Assembly: GCF_003056405.1 (NCBI RefSeq)
Contig: NZ_PYVZ01000013.1
Span: 62,001-126,000, forward strand
DNA from: Devosia indica
Lineage (GTDB): Bacteria > Pseudomonadota > Alphaproteobacteria > Rhizobiales > Devosiaceae
Length of the DNA: 64,000 bases
Reading direction: 5' to 3'
The position numbers and the translations under genes are program-made. The notes beneath the pieces were generated by a model. The model saw nothing but the letters and a program-made list of their open reading frames with translations. It did no database searches and was not told the origin of the DNA. Shown piece by piece: positions 37,088 through 45,958 of the stretch (its first letter is position 1; each line of letters opens with the position of its first letter).

Positions 37088-38512
37088 ATGCGAGATCTTG
37101 ATATGACATTGTTCACCCTTGGCCAGTTCCCCGTCACCACGGCGATGGCCTTGCTGGCCGGCGTGCTGGCCTTGGTTGTCCTGCTGATCATCTGGCTGGT
37201 GGCTTCGGCGCGCGCCAACGCGGCCCGCGCCGAACAGCAGGCCCGCGAGGCGGCCGAGGGGTTGAAGGCGAGCTTTCTCGAACAGATCGCCTCCCGTGAC
37301 ACGCGTATCCGTGACCTTGAAGCCCAGCTTGAGCGCGACCGGGACCGCGCTACCGATCTCCTCGACAACGAGCGTGAAAAATCCTCTGGGCTGCAATCCG
37401 AGCTCGCCGCCATGCGCACGCGGCTCGACGAGCAGTCGCGCCAGAATGAGGCGAATTTGAAGCGCTTCATGGAAGCGCGCCAGCAGATGACCGACGAGTT
37501 CAAAGCCATCGCCGGCGATGTGCTGCGCACCCATGGCGAGACCTTCACCAAGCAGAACCGCGAGCAGGTCGACACGCTGCTAAAGCCTCTGCAGGACAAG
37601 ATCACCGAGTTCCACAAGAACCTGGTGGAAGACCGCTCCGCCATGGGCGAGCGCATCCGCGCCCTGGCTGAAAGCAATCTGCAGATCACCACCGAGGCGC
37701 AGAACCTTACACGCGCTTTGAAGGGCAATTCGCAGACCCAGGGCGCCTGGGGCGAAATGATTCTGGCCACCATTCTCGAACAGTCGGGCCTGCGAGAGGG
37801 CGAGCAATATTTCACCCAGCAGAGCCATAGCGGCGAGGATGGCCAGCGCCTGCGCACCGATGTTGAAATCCTGATGCCCAATGGCGACCGGCTGGTGATC
37901 GACTCCAAGGTGTCCCTGACTGCATTCGAAGCCTTTGTGAACAGCCCCGATGATGATCGCGACCAGCACTTGCGCGCACATATCGCGTCGGTGCGCGGCC
38001 ACATCACCACCTTGGGCGACAAGGGCTATAACCGGGCCGCCAAGTCCAGCCTGGACTATGTGATGATGTTCGTGCCCATCGAATCCGCGCTGGCCACTGC
38101 TATTCAGCACGATACCAAGCTGGTCGAATTCGGCATGGGCAAGGGGGTTATGCTGACCACCCCGACCACGCTGATGACCGTGTTGCGCACGGTGCGCAAT
38201 GTCTGGGACATCGAAAAGCGCCACCAGAATGCCGAGGAAATCGCCGAGCGCGCCGGCCAGCTTTACGACAAGGTGGCCGGGTTTCTCGGCACCATGGACC
38301 AGGTCGGGGACGCGATTGACAAGTCTCAGCGCGCCTATGCCAAGGCAAAGGATCAGTTGACCAATGGTCGCGGCAATGTCGTGCGGCAGGTCGAAATGCT
38401 GCGCGAACTCGGCGCCAAATCCAGCAAACCCATGCCACCCACATGGGACGGCGGCAGCGATGAAGCGCCAGCCTTGCGGCTGGTCAAGGACGAACCTGGG
38501 GACCTGAACTGA
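37088..38512 (+). CDS. rmuC: DNA recombination protein RmuC
   Basis: A 474-residue protein of the RmuC family, thought to be a nuclease-like factor limiting DNA inversions. It has an N-terminal membrane helix (AMALLAGVLALVVLLIIWLV), a long coiled coil (about residues 40-150), and the RmuC domain (GNSQTQGAWGEMILATILEQ near 215; DVEILMPNGDRLVIDSKVSL near 258). The ATG at 37103 is an alternative start five codons in. Confidence 0.92.
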   Translation: MRDLDMTLFTLGQFPVTTAMALLAGVLALVVLLIIWLVASARANAARAEQQAREAAEGLKASFLEQIASRDTRIRDLEAQLERDRDRATDLLDNEREKSSGLQSELAAMRTRLDEQSRQNEANLKRFMEARQQMTDEFKAIAGDVLRTHGETFTKQNREQVDTLLKPLQDKITEFHKNLVEDRSAMGERIRALAESNLQITTEAQNLTRALKGNSQTQGAWGEMILATILEQSGLREGEQYFTQQSHSGEDGQRLRTDVEILMPNGDRLVIDSKVSLTAFEAFVNSPDDDRDQHLRAHIASVRGHITTLGDKGYNRAAKSSLDYVMMFVPIESALATAIQHDTKLVEFGMGKGVMLTTPTTLMTVLRTVRNVWDIEKRHQNAEEIAERAGQLYDKVAGFLGTMDQVGDAIDKSQRAYAKAKDQLTNGRGNVVRQVEMLRELGAKSSKPMPPTWDGGSDEAPALRLVKDEPGDLN

Positions 38513-38586
38513 ATTCGACCATGTGATCGAACTCAGGTCCCGCCTGTGCGTTTCACCCTCGTGCAACTGCATAAGGGAGATCAGTC

Positions 38587-39063
38587 ATGGTGCAGAACCA
38601 TCATCATCCGGGCAGTCTCGTGCCCCAGGAAACCAGCTTCGAAAATGCCGACACCCCCGGCATTGCCCAGCCCTATAGCCAGAGCGAAATCGAGGATTTG
38701 CTTTATGGCGATGACCGCCCGGTGCGGGACCGGCTGGAGCGACTGTGGGAAATGCGCCACGAGGCCGCCGCGCGCGAGAGCGGTGACTTCGGCGGTCAGG
38801 ACCCGGCCTATATGCTCGAAGAGCTCGACCGCGCCATTGCCGAATTACAGCGGGACCTCGATAACACTGAAGACACCGGCAATATTGATGCCTCCATGTC
38901 ATCCGATCCCGCCGACCACCTTGACGCCCTCTCGCCCGACGATACCGACGCCCGTGACGCCCTGATCGGTGAAGAAGTATTCTACGAGGAGGACGAGGAC
39001 GGCCCGGTCGACGATGACCATGCCTGGCATGGCAGCGAGGAATTCGACCCGCATTTGCACTAG
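38587..39063 (+). CDS. Acidic hypothetical protein
   Basis: A 158-residue soluble, strongly acidic protein that I do not recognise. The centre (DDRPVRDRLERLWEMRHEAA near residue 45) is helical and charged, and the last 60 residues are mainly Asp/Glu. A GGGAGA ribosome site precedes the ATG. Codon use is like its neighbours, so it is probably real. Confidence 0.7.
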   Translation: MVQNHHHPGSLVPQETSFENADTPGIAQPYSQSEIEDLLYGDDRPVRDRLERLWEMRHEAAARESGDFGGQDPAYMLEELDRAIAELQRDLDNTEDTGNIDASMSSDPADHLDALSPDDTDARDALIGEEVFYEEDEDGPVDDDHAWHGSEEFDPHLH

Positions 39064-39107
39064 GCCTGCTTGATGCTTTGAGCGGACAGTTCCCGCCTCG
39101 CGCTGAT

Positions 39108-39128
39108 CCCTCCCCGTCAAGGGGAGGG
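39108..39128. terminator. Perfect short hairpin between convergent genes
   Basis: CCCTCCCC pairs with GGGGAGGG over the loop GTCAA. It lies in the gap between the acidic-protein gene and the end of recR; there is no T-run on either side. It belongs with the REP-like palindromes of the window. Confidence 0.5.
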
Positions 39129-39136
39129 CGATCGCG

Positions 39137-39733
39137 TCAGATCTCGGTCCGCGCCTTGAGCGCCTGGCTCAATGTGCCCTCATCGAGATAATCCAGTTCT
39201 CCGCCCACCGGCACGCCATGGGCAAGGCGCGTCACGCGGATACTTGTCCCCGTGAGCCGGTCGGTGATGTAGTGTGCGGTTGTCTGCCCCTCAACCGTGG
39301 CATTCATGGCCAGGACGATTTCCGCATAATCATGCGCCCGTGCGATCAGCCCTTCGAGGTTGAGATCATCCGGCCCCACGCCATCGAGGGGTGACAATAC
39401 GCCACCCAGCACGTGATAGCGGACCTGTCCCACCCCGGCGCGCTCCAGCGCCCAGAGATCGGCGACGTCTTCCACCACGATCAGGATGCCGCTCTCGCCC
39501 CGCCGCGGATCGGCACAGATCGAACAGGGCGACGTGGTGTCGACATTGCCGCACACCTCGCAGCTCTTGACCACCAGCACGGCGCGGTCCAGCGCAGCCG
39601 AAAGGGGCAGCATGAGCTGCTCCTTCTTCTTGATCAGGTGCAGCACCGCGCGCCGCGCCGAGCGCGGCCCAAGCCCCGGCAGGCGCGCCAGAAGCTGGAT
39701 GAGCTGTTCGATTTCGGGTCCGCCGGAGGCCAC
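39137..39733 (-). CDS. recR: Recombination mediator RecR
   Basis: A 198-residue protein of RecFOR gap repair. In order: helix-hairpin-helix ([19 protein letters not shown]), a zinc finger [16 protein letters not shown] near residue 57, and a Toprim domain ([15 protein letters not shown] near 83). It forms the conserved dnaX-ybaB-recR cluster. Confidence 0.96.
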   Translation of the reverse strand: MASGGPEIEQLIQLLARLPGLGPRSARRAVLHLIKKKEQLMLPLSAALDRAVLVVKSCEVCGNVDTTSPCSICADPRRGESGILIVVEDVADLWALERAGVGQVRYHVLGGVLSPLDGVGPDDLNLEGLIARAHDYAEIVLAMNATVEGQTTAHYITDRLTGTSIRVTRLAHGVPVGGELDYLDEGTLSQALKARTEI

Positions 39734-39745
39734 AGCGGCACCAGC

Positions 39746-40069
39746 CTAAAACGGCAGTTTCATGCCCGGTGGAATCGGCAGGCCGGCCGTCACTTCCGCC
39801 ATCTTGCGCTGGGCTTCGGCTTCGCTCTTGCCCTTGGCGTCATTGAAGGCAGCTATGATCAGGTCCTCGACCATTTCAGCGTCTTCCGGCTTGAGCAGTG
39901 AGGGGTCGATCTTGAGACCCCGCATGTCGCCCTTGCCCGTCAGGGCCACGGCCACCATGCCGCCACCGGAATTGCCTTCGACCACCAGATCGGCGAGTTC
40001 GGCCTGCATGGCCTCCATCTTGGCTTTCATCTCGCCGGCGGCCTTCATCATACCCATGATGTCTTTCAT
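39746..40069 (-). CDS. ybaB: Nucleoid-associated protein, YbaB/EbfC family
   Basis: A 107-residue dimeric DNA-binding protein. MKDIMGMMKAAGEMKAKMEA is the helical start and GKGDMRGLKIDPSLL the core. The start overlaps the dnaX stop by four bases and the gene ends a few bases before recR. Confidence 0.95.
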   Translation of the reverse strand: MKDIMGMMKAAGEMKAKMEAMQAELADLVVEGNSGGGMVAVALTGKGDMRGLKIDPSLLKPEDAEMVEDLIIAAFNDAKGKSEAEAQRKMAEVTAGLPIPPGMKLPF

Positions 40070-41820
40070 TCGTCGTCCTCTTCAGGTGGGGGTGGAGCCA
40101 GTTCGGCTGGCGCGGCTTCATCGTCGCGCACCGTCACGTTCACCAGCTTGGCGCCCGGAAATGTTTCCAATATGGCCTTGACCAGCGGATCGTCATGCGC
40201 GGCAGCAGTCGCCGCTTCTTTGCGCTGCTCATTTTCCTGCCGGATGGTCAGCCCCTCGGGGGCCTTGGTCGAGACCATCACCAGCCAGCGCTGCCCGGTC
40301 CAGGTCTGCAGACGCGCCGAGAGTGTGGCGATTATGCCCGGGTCCGCACCATCGCTCAGCGCCACCTCGATCCGGCCCTGCTCGAACGAGACCGGACGCA
40401 TCTGGCTTTCCAGCGCCAGCTTGACCAGCACATCGCGTTTGGCGGCGGCCAATGCAATGAGATCCTTGTACGACGCCACCGTGGCCAGCGCCGGCTGTGC
40501 GACGGATTGTGGCCGAGACGCGGGAAGCGCTGGCGAGGGCGCCGCCACCGAAGCGGGCGATGGGCGGGTCTCCATGGCCTCGACGCGCAGGGCGGACGCG
40601 CCGCCGGAGGGTCCACGGGGCGCAGACGGCGCACTGCCACCGCCGGAGGGCAGGCTGCCCTGCTGGGTGAGCTTGGAAATCACATCGTCGGGGCTGGGCA
40701 GATCGGCAGCATAGGCCAGGCGAATGAGCGTCATTTCGGCGGCTTGCAGCGCATTGCCGGCCCGCCCGGTTTCTTCATTGCCCTTGAACAATATCTGCCA
40801 GGCCCGGGTCAGCGCCCGCATCGGCAGGCGCTGCGCCAGATCGGCGCCACGCGTCCGCTCGTCCGGGGTCAGCGAGGCATCGTCGGCCGCTGCCGGTACC
40901 ACCTTGATGCGGGTCACCAGATGGGTGAATTCGGCCAGGTCCGCCAACAGGGTCTGTGGATCGGCGCCCAGATCATAAAGTTCCTTGAGCGCACCAAGGG
41001 CCTCGGCAATGCGGCCGCCCATCAGATCTTCGAACAGGTCGATGATCCGCGCCCGGTCCCCCAGGCCCAGCATGGCCTTGACCGTCGCTGTGCTCACCGA
41101 GCCATTGCCATGCGCGATAGCCTGGTCAAGCAGCGAGAGGGAGTCGCGCGCCGAGCCTTCACCGGCGCGCACGATCATGGCCAACGCGTCCGGCTCGAAC
41201 CCGATTTCCTCTTGGCCGAGGATTTTTTCGAGATAGGCCGACATCACATCGGCCGGGATGCGCCGCAGATCGAAACGCTGGCAGCGCGACAGGATCGTCA
41301 CCGGAACCTTGCGGATCTCGGTGGTGGCAAAGATGAACTTCACATAAGGCGGCGGCTCTTCGAGCGTCTTGAGCAGCCCGTTGAAGGCTGCCGTCGAGAG
41401 CATGTGCACCTCGTCGATCACATAGACCTTGTAGGGCGCCGAGACCGGCCCGTATTTCACCGAGTCGATGATCTCGCGAATGTCGCCAATACCGGTATTG
41501 GACGCCGCGTCCATTTCCACCACATCGACATGCCGCCCCTCGATAATGGCACGGCAATGGGCGCCTTCGGTTTCCAGCTCCAGCGTGGGGTGGCGGCCGG
41601 TTTCGTCTTCATAGTTGAAGGCGCGGGCCAGGATGCGGGCCGTGGTCGTCTTGCCGACGCCGCGCACGCCGGTCAGGATGAAGGCGTGGTGGATGCGGTT
41701 CTGCGCAAACGCATTGCCCAGCGTCTGTACCATCGCGTCCTGCCCGACCAGGGTCGAGAAGTCGCGCGGGCGGTATTTGCGGGCCAGGACCAGGTAGGGC
41801 GTGGTCTGAATGTCAGCCAT
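40066..41820 (-). CDS. dnaX: DNA polymerase III subunit gamma/tau
   Basis: Clamp-loader ATPase of 584 residues. Walker A GVRGVGKTTTARILA is near residue 44, the DEVHML Walker B near 132, and the sensor region FATTEIRKVPVTILSRCQRF near 158. The zinc-finger cysteines usual between Walker A and B are replaced (ETEGAHCRAI keeps one cysteine), a pattern I recall from Hyphomicrobiales relatives. The tau part is Ala/Pro-rich (about 400-450) before the polymerase-binding C-terminus. ATG at 41820 is chosen (MADIQTTPYLVLARKYRPRD). Confidence 0.95.
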   Translation of the reverse strand: MADIQTTPYLVLARKYRPRDFSTLVGQDAMVQTLGNAFAQNRIHHAFILTGVRGVGKTTTARILARAFNYEDETGRHPTLELETEGAHCRAIIEGRHVDVVEMDAASNTGIGDIREIIDSVKYGPVSAPYKVYVIDEVHMLSTAAFNGLLKTLEEPPPYVKFIFATTEIRKVPVTILSRCQRFDLRRIPADVMSAYLEKILGQEEIGFEPDALAMIVRAGEGSARDSLSLLDQAIAHGNGSVSTATVKAMLGLGDRARIIDLFEDLMGGRIAEALGALKELYDLGADPQTLLADLAEFTHLVTRIKVVPAAADDASLTPDERTRGADLAQRLPMRALTRAWQILFKGNEETGRAGNALQAAEMTLIRLAYAADLPSPDDVISKLTQQGSLPSGGGSAPSAPRGPSGGASALRVEAMETRPSPASVAAPSPALPASRPQSVAQPALATVASYKDLIALAAAKRDVLVKLALESQMRPVSFEQGRIEVALSDGADPGIIATLSARLQTWTGQRWLVMVSTKAPEGLTIRQENEQRKEAATAAAHDDPLVKAILETFPGAKLVNVTVRDDEAAPAELAPPPPEEDDE

Positions 41821-41956
41821 GCGGCCTGTCCTTGTCCTTCTTGCCGGGGAATCTGCCATTGGTCATGCCCGGAACATAGGGCAAGCCGGTCCATGTCGCA
41901 AAAGGCCAATGCCGATATTGCGCTGTTCCATACCCGCTTCTGAACAGGGAATTGAG

Positions 41957-42052
41957 TAGGAGGCTGGCATCGACCCGTGAGGATCTCGTTGGGGCTGCTT
42001 CCTTCCGGACCTGACCCGGTTGGCGAGGAACACGTCCGCGCCAACCTCCCGG
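41957..42052 (-). ncRNA. ffs: Signal recognition particle 4.5S RNA
   Basis: On the minus strand the universally conserved apical domain reads GGTCAGGTCCGGAAGGAAGC. The ends pair: GGAGGTTGGC (from 42049) with GCCAGCCTCC (ending 41959), ten base pairs with one G-U. Length of about 96 bases fits the small bacterial form. Location just upstream of dnaX is a common order. End points are within a few bases. Confidence 0.93.
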
Positions 42053-42144
42053 CGCCTATATGCGGATTTTGGACTGTGGTTGCAAGGGGGGCGGGGCAAA
42101 GTTGCGGCCGGTCACGTTCTCTTGTCGGAGCCCTCGCCCAGCCA

Positions 42145-43176
42145 TCAGGCCGGCAGGATACTGGGGCCAAAGGCCCGCACCAGCGCCTGGTCGAACAATT
42201 GTCCATTGGCGGCCAGATAGTCATAAGCCGCTTCGGGGCTAACCGGTTGCTTGTAGGTGCGATGTTCGACCAGCGCCGAAAAGACATCGCAGATGGTCAC
42301 CATCTTGACCAGGTCCGGCAGGCTGTTGCCCATCAGGCCCGTAGGATAGCCTGAACCATCGAGCAATTCATGATGCGAGCGCACGCAGCCCAACACATCC
42401 GTGTTGCGGACGCCGTGCTCCTTGAGAATGGCGTAGCCAATCATGGGATGGCGCCGGACATTGGCCATTTCGGCTGCGTCCAGCGTCGTTTCCTTGTTCA
42501 GAATTTCAAGCGGAATGAAGGCCTTGCCGACGTCGTGCACGAACCCCGCCGTGGTCAGGAGTACCTTGTCCTGGCGGGAAAAGCCCAGTGACGAGCCGAA
42601 CGCGGCGGCCGTGCCCGCCACCAGCAGGCAATGCTGATAGGTCAGATTGTCATAGGACAGCACCTCATCCATCCAGTGATGGATACCCTCGGCCTCGATG
42701 GCGTCGAGTACCGCCTGCGCGCCTGCGTCAATCCGGCCCTCATAATTGCCGGCGGCGTACCAGGTGTTGGCCTCGAGCAGGTCTTCAATGGCGAGCCGGG
42801 CCTCTGGCGGCACACAGCTTTGATGGGCACCAAGAAACGGATACCTGTTCATCAGGTGCCTCAGCGCGGCGTTGAATCCCTCGTCAACGCTGAGCATGTC
42901 ACTGGCCCCCAAGGCCCGGGCCTGGGATTCGGTGTGGTGGGTGCGGTCCCTTAGCAGGAACACCAGAGGGCTGTCTGGCGCGCGATGCACGGCCAGCGCC
43001 AGGCGCAACATGCGGGCACTGGTGAAATTCTCAAGGTCGACATCGCACAGGATCAGGGCATTTTCGACCTTGATGGTGGGCGCGGCGTGGATGGGGAACA
43101 TGCGGCACACGCCGCGCATGATCAGCCTTTTGAGCTCACCCTCCGGAACCAGGTGTCGATCCGTAAACAGCAGCAA
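42145..43176 (-). CDS. HD-GYP domain protein (cyclic di-GMP phosphodiesterase family)
   Basis: A 343-residue protein. The first 110 residues resemble a divergent receiver domain; the C-terminal part (about 165-340) is an HD-GYP domain with GFVHDVGK near residue 212, RRHPMIG near 240, and HHELLDGSGYPTGL near 268, so all metal ligands appear intact. It probably hydrolyses cyclic di-GMP. It begins with TTG at 43176, right after an in-frame TAA. Confidence 0.87.
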   Translation of the reverse strand: MLLFTDRHLVPEGELKRLIMRGVCRMFPIHAAPTIKVENALILCDVDLENFTSARMLRLALAVHRAPDSPLVFLLRDRTHHTESQARALGASDMLSVDEGFNAALRHLMNRYPFLGAHQSCVPPEARLAIEDLLEANTWYAAGNYEGRIDAGAQAVLDAIEAEGIHHWMDEVLSYDNLTYQHCLLVAGTAAAFGSSLGFSRQDKVLLTTAGFVHDVGKAFIPLEILNKETTLDAAEMANVRRHPMIGYAILKEHGVRNTDVLGCVRSHHELLDGSGYPTGLMGNSLPDLVKMVTICDVFSALVEHRTYKQPVSPEAAYDYLAANGQLFDQALVRAFGPSILPA

Positions 43177-43499
43177 TTAATTGCCCTCCATGCACCAGAA
43201 GGCCATTCGAATATTGAGGAGTCGTGAATAAAGCAGGTATTCGAAGAAAAAATAGCGGGAGAAGTCTTTCTCCTCAAGTATTTCATGCCATGTCTTGCCG
43301 CGGACGATCCTCAGGGACGTGTCGGCGCCGCTGCCACACTCGTGAACCGATTGACTGTCTCCGTGCCCTTGCCCGAACAACCACGGGTGGTTATGCCCTT
43401 CTTAGGTCTTTGTCGCCAAAATGGATGCCTGTTTGACTTTGGAAGGCTGGCAGGCAACAGGCGCTGAAGTGTGGCGCGCCGGCCAATCGGGAGTTTGTC
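43177..43499. promoter_or_regulatory. Divergent intergenic region before HD-GYP and LOG genes
   Basis: About 320 bases. The part next to the HD-GYP gene (about 43190-43280) is AT-rich and likely holds its promoter. A short minus-strand frame (67 codons) ends immediately before the HD-GYP start, but has no recognisable domain. GGGAG before 43500 serves the LOG gene. Confidence 0.45.
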
Positions 43500-44366
43500 T
43501 TGTCTAAACGTCGTCATCCGACATCCCTGCGCACCTCCAGCGAGGATATTGCCGTCTCGCGCAAGGCGCCCGATACGCCACAGACGCGCAGCGCAGCCTA
43601 TCGCCTCGCCTTTGCTGACGACGAGTTCATGACCTCGGAGGACACGCGTGGCGTGCGCTTCCAGCTCGAATATCTCAAACCCGAATTCCGCCTGCGCGAG
43701 CACGGTATCAATTCTACAGTGGTGCTGTTTGGTGGCGCGCGGATTCCCGAGCCGGGCAAACCGGCCTGGGCGGCCAAGAACGAAACCCAGCGCCGCAATC
43801 TCGAAGCCGCCTCACGCTATTATGACGAGGCGCGCAAATTCGCCCAGTTCGCCTCGCAGACCGCCGCCTCGATGGACTTCAAGGAATATGTGGTGACCAC
43901 CGGTGGCGGGCCCGGCGTGATGGAAGCGGGCAATCGCGGCGCCGCCGATATGGGCGCGCCCTCGATCGGGCTCAATATCGTGTTGCCGCACGAGCAGGCG
44001 CCCAATCTCTATGTGACGCCGGATCTGAGCTTTAATTTTCACTACTTTGCCACCCGCAAGATTCACTTCCTGATGCGGGCCAGGGCCGTTGCGGTCTTCC
44101 CGGGCGGCTTCGGCACGCTCGACGAATTCTTCGAGAGCCTGACCCTGATCCAGACTGGCCGCATGGACCGCATCCCCATCCTGCTGTTCGGCAAGGACTT
44201 CTGGACCAAGGTTATCAATCTCGAAGCTTTGGCCGAGGCCGGGACCATCTCTCCCGACGACACGGACCTGTTCACTGTGGTCGATACGGCCAGGGAAGGC
44301 TGGGACGTGGTGCGCCAGTTCTACAACCTGCCCCAGATGAGCGAGCCGACCTGGCGCGGGGGCTGA
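43500..44366 (+). CDS. LOG-family (lysine decarboxylase-like) nucleotide hydrolase
   Basis: A 288-residue Rossmann-fold protein with the family signatures GGGPGVMEAGNRGA near residue 138 and PGGFGTLDEFFE near 200. The group includes cytokinin riboside 5'-monophosphate phosphoribohydrolases and AMP nucleosidase-like enzymes; an N-terminal extension of about 75 residues is typical of the longer alphaproteobacterial type. TTG start at 43500 follows GGGAG. Exact substrate unknown. Confidence 0.88.
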   Translation: MSKRRHPTSLRTSSEDIAVSRKAPDTPQTRSAAYRLAFADDEFMTSEDTRGVRFQLEYLKPEFRLREHGINSTVVLFGGARIPEPGKPAWAAKNETQRRNLEAASRYYDEARKFAQFASQTAASMDFKEYVVTTGGGPGVMEAGNRGAADMGAPSIGLNIVLPHEQAPNLYVTPDLSFNFHYFATRKIHFLMRARAVAVFPGGFGTLDEFFESLTLIQTGRMDRIPILLFGKDFWTKVINLEALAEAGTISPDDTDLFTVVDTAREGWDVVRQFYNLPQMSEPTWRGG

Positions 44367-44464
44367 GCGCGCATTCCTGCCCTGCTGTTCCGTCATTGCC
44401 CAATCAGCAATCAGGGTGTCACACTGCCGGCATAGGCATTGGGGCTGATTTGCAGGGGGCGGCT

Positions 44465-45934
44465 TTGGAGCGCTTTAATCTCGTGGTCATCGGTTCGGGG
44501 CCGGCCGGGCGCCGGGCCGCCATTCAGGCCGCCAAGCTGGGCAAATCCGTTCTTGTGGTGGAAAACCGCCTGCGTCTGGGCGGCGTCTCGGTCCATACCG
44601 GCACCATCCCGTCAAAGACCCTGCGTGAAACCGTGCTCAATCTGTCCGGTTGGCGCGAGCGAGGCTTTTACGGCCTCTCTTATCGGGTCAAGAAGGACAT
44701 TGAGGGCAAGGACCTCGGCGCCCGCCTGCGCAAGACGCTCGACTACGAAATCGAAGTGCTCGAACATCAGTTCGCCCGCAACGGGGTGCGCACTTTTGGC
44801 GGCATGGCCCGCTTTGTCGACGAGCATCATCTGCTGGTGGTCGATCACGCCGGGGACGAGCATCGCTTCGCGTTCGACCATGCGGTCATCGCGGTGGGTA
44901 CCGCGCCCTATCGCCCCGCTCATATTCCGTTTGACGACCATACCGTGCTCGATAGCGACAGCCTGGTGGGTGAACTGCGTGTGCCACGCAGCCTCACCGT
45001 CGTTGGCGCGGGCGTGATCGGCATCGAATACGCCACCATCTTTTCCGCGCTCGATGTGCCCGTGACCATTGTGGAGCCGCGCGAGACCTTCCTCGAGTTT
45101 ATCGACCGGGAAATCATCGAGGAATTCACCCATGACCTGCGCCAGCGCGGCGTCACCATTCGGCTCGGCGCCAAGGTCGACCGGGTGGAGAAGGACGGCC
45201 AGGGCTGGGCTATCGCTCATCTGACTGATGGCCGTCAGATTCGCTCCGACATGCTGCTCTATGCGGCCGGGCGCGTCGGCGCCACCCAGGATCTGGGGCT
45301 CGAACAATGCGGCGTCGTTCCCGATGAACGTGGCCGCCTCAAGGTCGATCCGGCCACGTTCCAGACCCAGATCCCGCACATTTATGCTGCTGGCGATGTC
45401 ATCGGCTTTCCCTCGCTGGCATCCACCTCGATGGAACAGGGTCGCATCGCCGCCCTCCATGCCTTCGAGGCCAAGATGCCGCCGGCGCCGGAGTTTTTCC
45501 CCTATGGCATTTACGCCGTGCCCGAAATTTCTACAGTCGGCCTCACCGAGCAGCAGGTCCGGGCCCAGAACATTCCTTATGAATGCGGCGTGGCCCGGTT
45601 TCGCGAAACCTCGCGTGGTCACATCATGGGCCTGCAGTCGGGGATGATGAAAATGATCGTCTCGCTGGAAAACCGCAAACTGCTCGGTGTGCATATCGTT
45701 GGCGAGGGGGCCACCGAGCTGATCCATATCGGCCAGGCCGTGCTCAATCTTGGCGCCACGCTCGACTATTTCGTCGAGAACACCTTCAACTACCCGACCC
45801 TGGCAGAGGCCTACAAGATTGCCGCGCTCGACGCCTGGAACCGCATGCCGCGGGTGACCCCGGTGGCGCCGGTCGTGGACGAGGTGGAAACGGCCCCGTC
45901 GCGCAAGAAGGCAGCCGCACCCAAGGCAATCTGA
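44465..45934 (+). CDS. sthA: Soluble pyridine nucleotide transhydrogenase
   Basis: An FAD-dependent NAD(P)+ transhydrogenase of 489 residues. The FAD site is FNLVVIGSGPAGRRAAIQA at the start. Where related lipoamide dehydrogenases carry the redox cysteine pair, it reads GGVSVHTGTIPSKTLRE, the cysteine-poor form of SthA. The NAD(P) motif GAGVIGIEYATIF is near 180, AAGDVIGFP near 310, and a dimerisation domain follows. TTG at 44465 is preferred for its AGGGGGCG ribosome site; the frame also opens at 44396. Confidence 0.9.
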   Translation: MERFNLVVIGSGPAGRRAAIQAAKLGKSVLVVENRLRLGGVSVHTGTIPSKTLRETVLNLSGWRERGFYGLSYRVKKDIEGKDLGARLRKTLDYEIEVLEHQFARNGVRTFGGMARFVDEHHLLVVDHAGDEHRFAFDHAVIAVGTAPYRPAHIPFDDHTVLDSDSLVGELRVPRSLTVVGAGVIGIEYATIFSALDVPVTIVEPRETFLEFIDREIIEEFTHDLRQRGVTIRLGAKVDRVEKDGQGWAIAHLTDGRQIRSDMLLYAAGRVGATQDLGLEQCGVVPDERGRLKVDPATFQTQIPHIYAAGDVIGFPSLASTSMEQGRIAALHAFEAKMPPAPEFFPYGIYAVPEISTVGLTEQQVRAQNIPYECGVARFRETSRGHIMGLQSGMMKMIVSLENRKLLGVHIVGEGATELIHIGQAVLNLGATLDYFVENTFNYPTLAEAYKIAALDAWNRMPRVTPVAPVVDEVETAPSRKKAAAPKAI

Positions 45935-45958
45935 CGCGCAACTGACGCCCGGAAGCCG

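Noticed and set aside
40195-41943. A 582-codon plus-strand frame opposite dnaX
   Set aside because: dnaX on the other strand has all clamp-loader motifs; the antisense product has none and a biased composition.
43177-43380. A 67-codon minus-strand frame ending in TAA right before the HD-GYP start, in the same frame
   Set aside because: No domain was recognised. An interrupted longer HD-GYP gene is possible, but the HD-GYP protein from 43176 already has a plausible receiver-like N-terminus.
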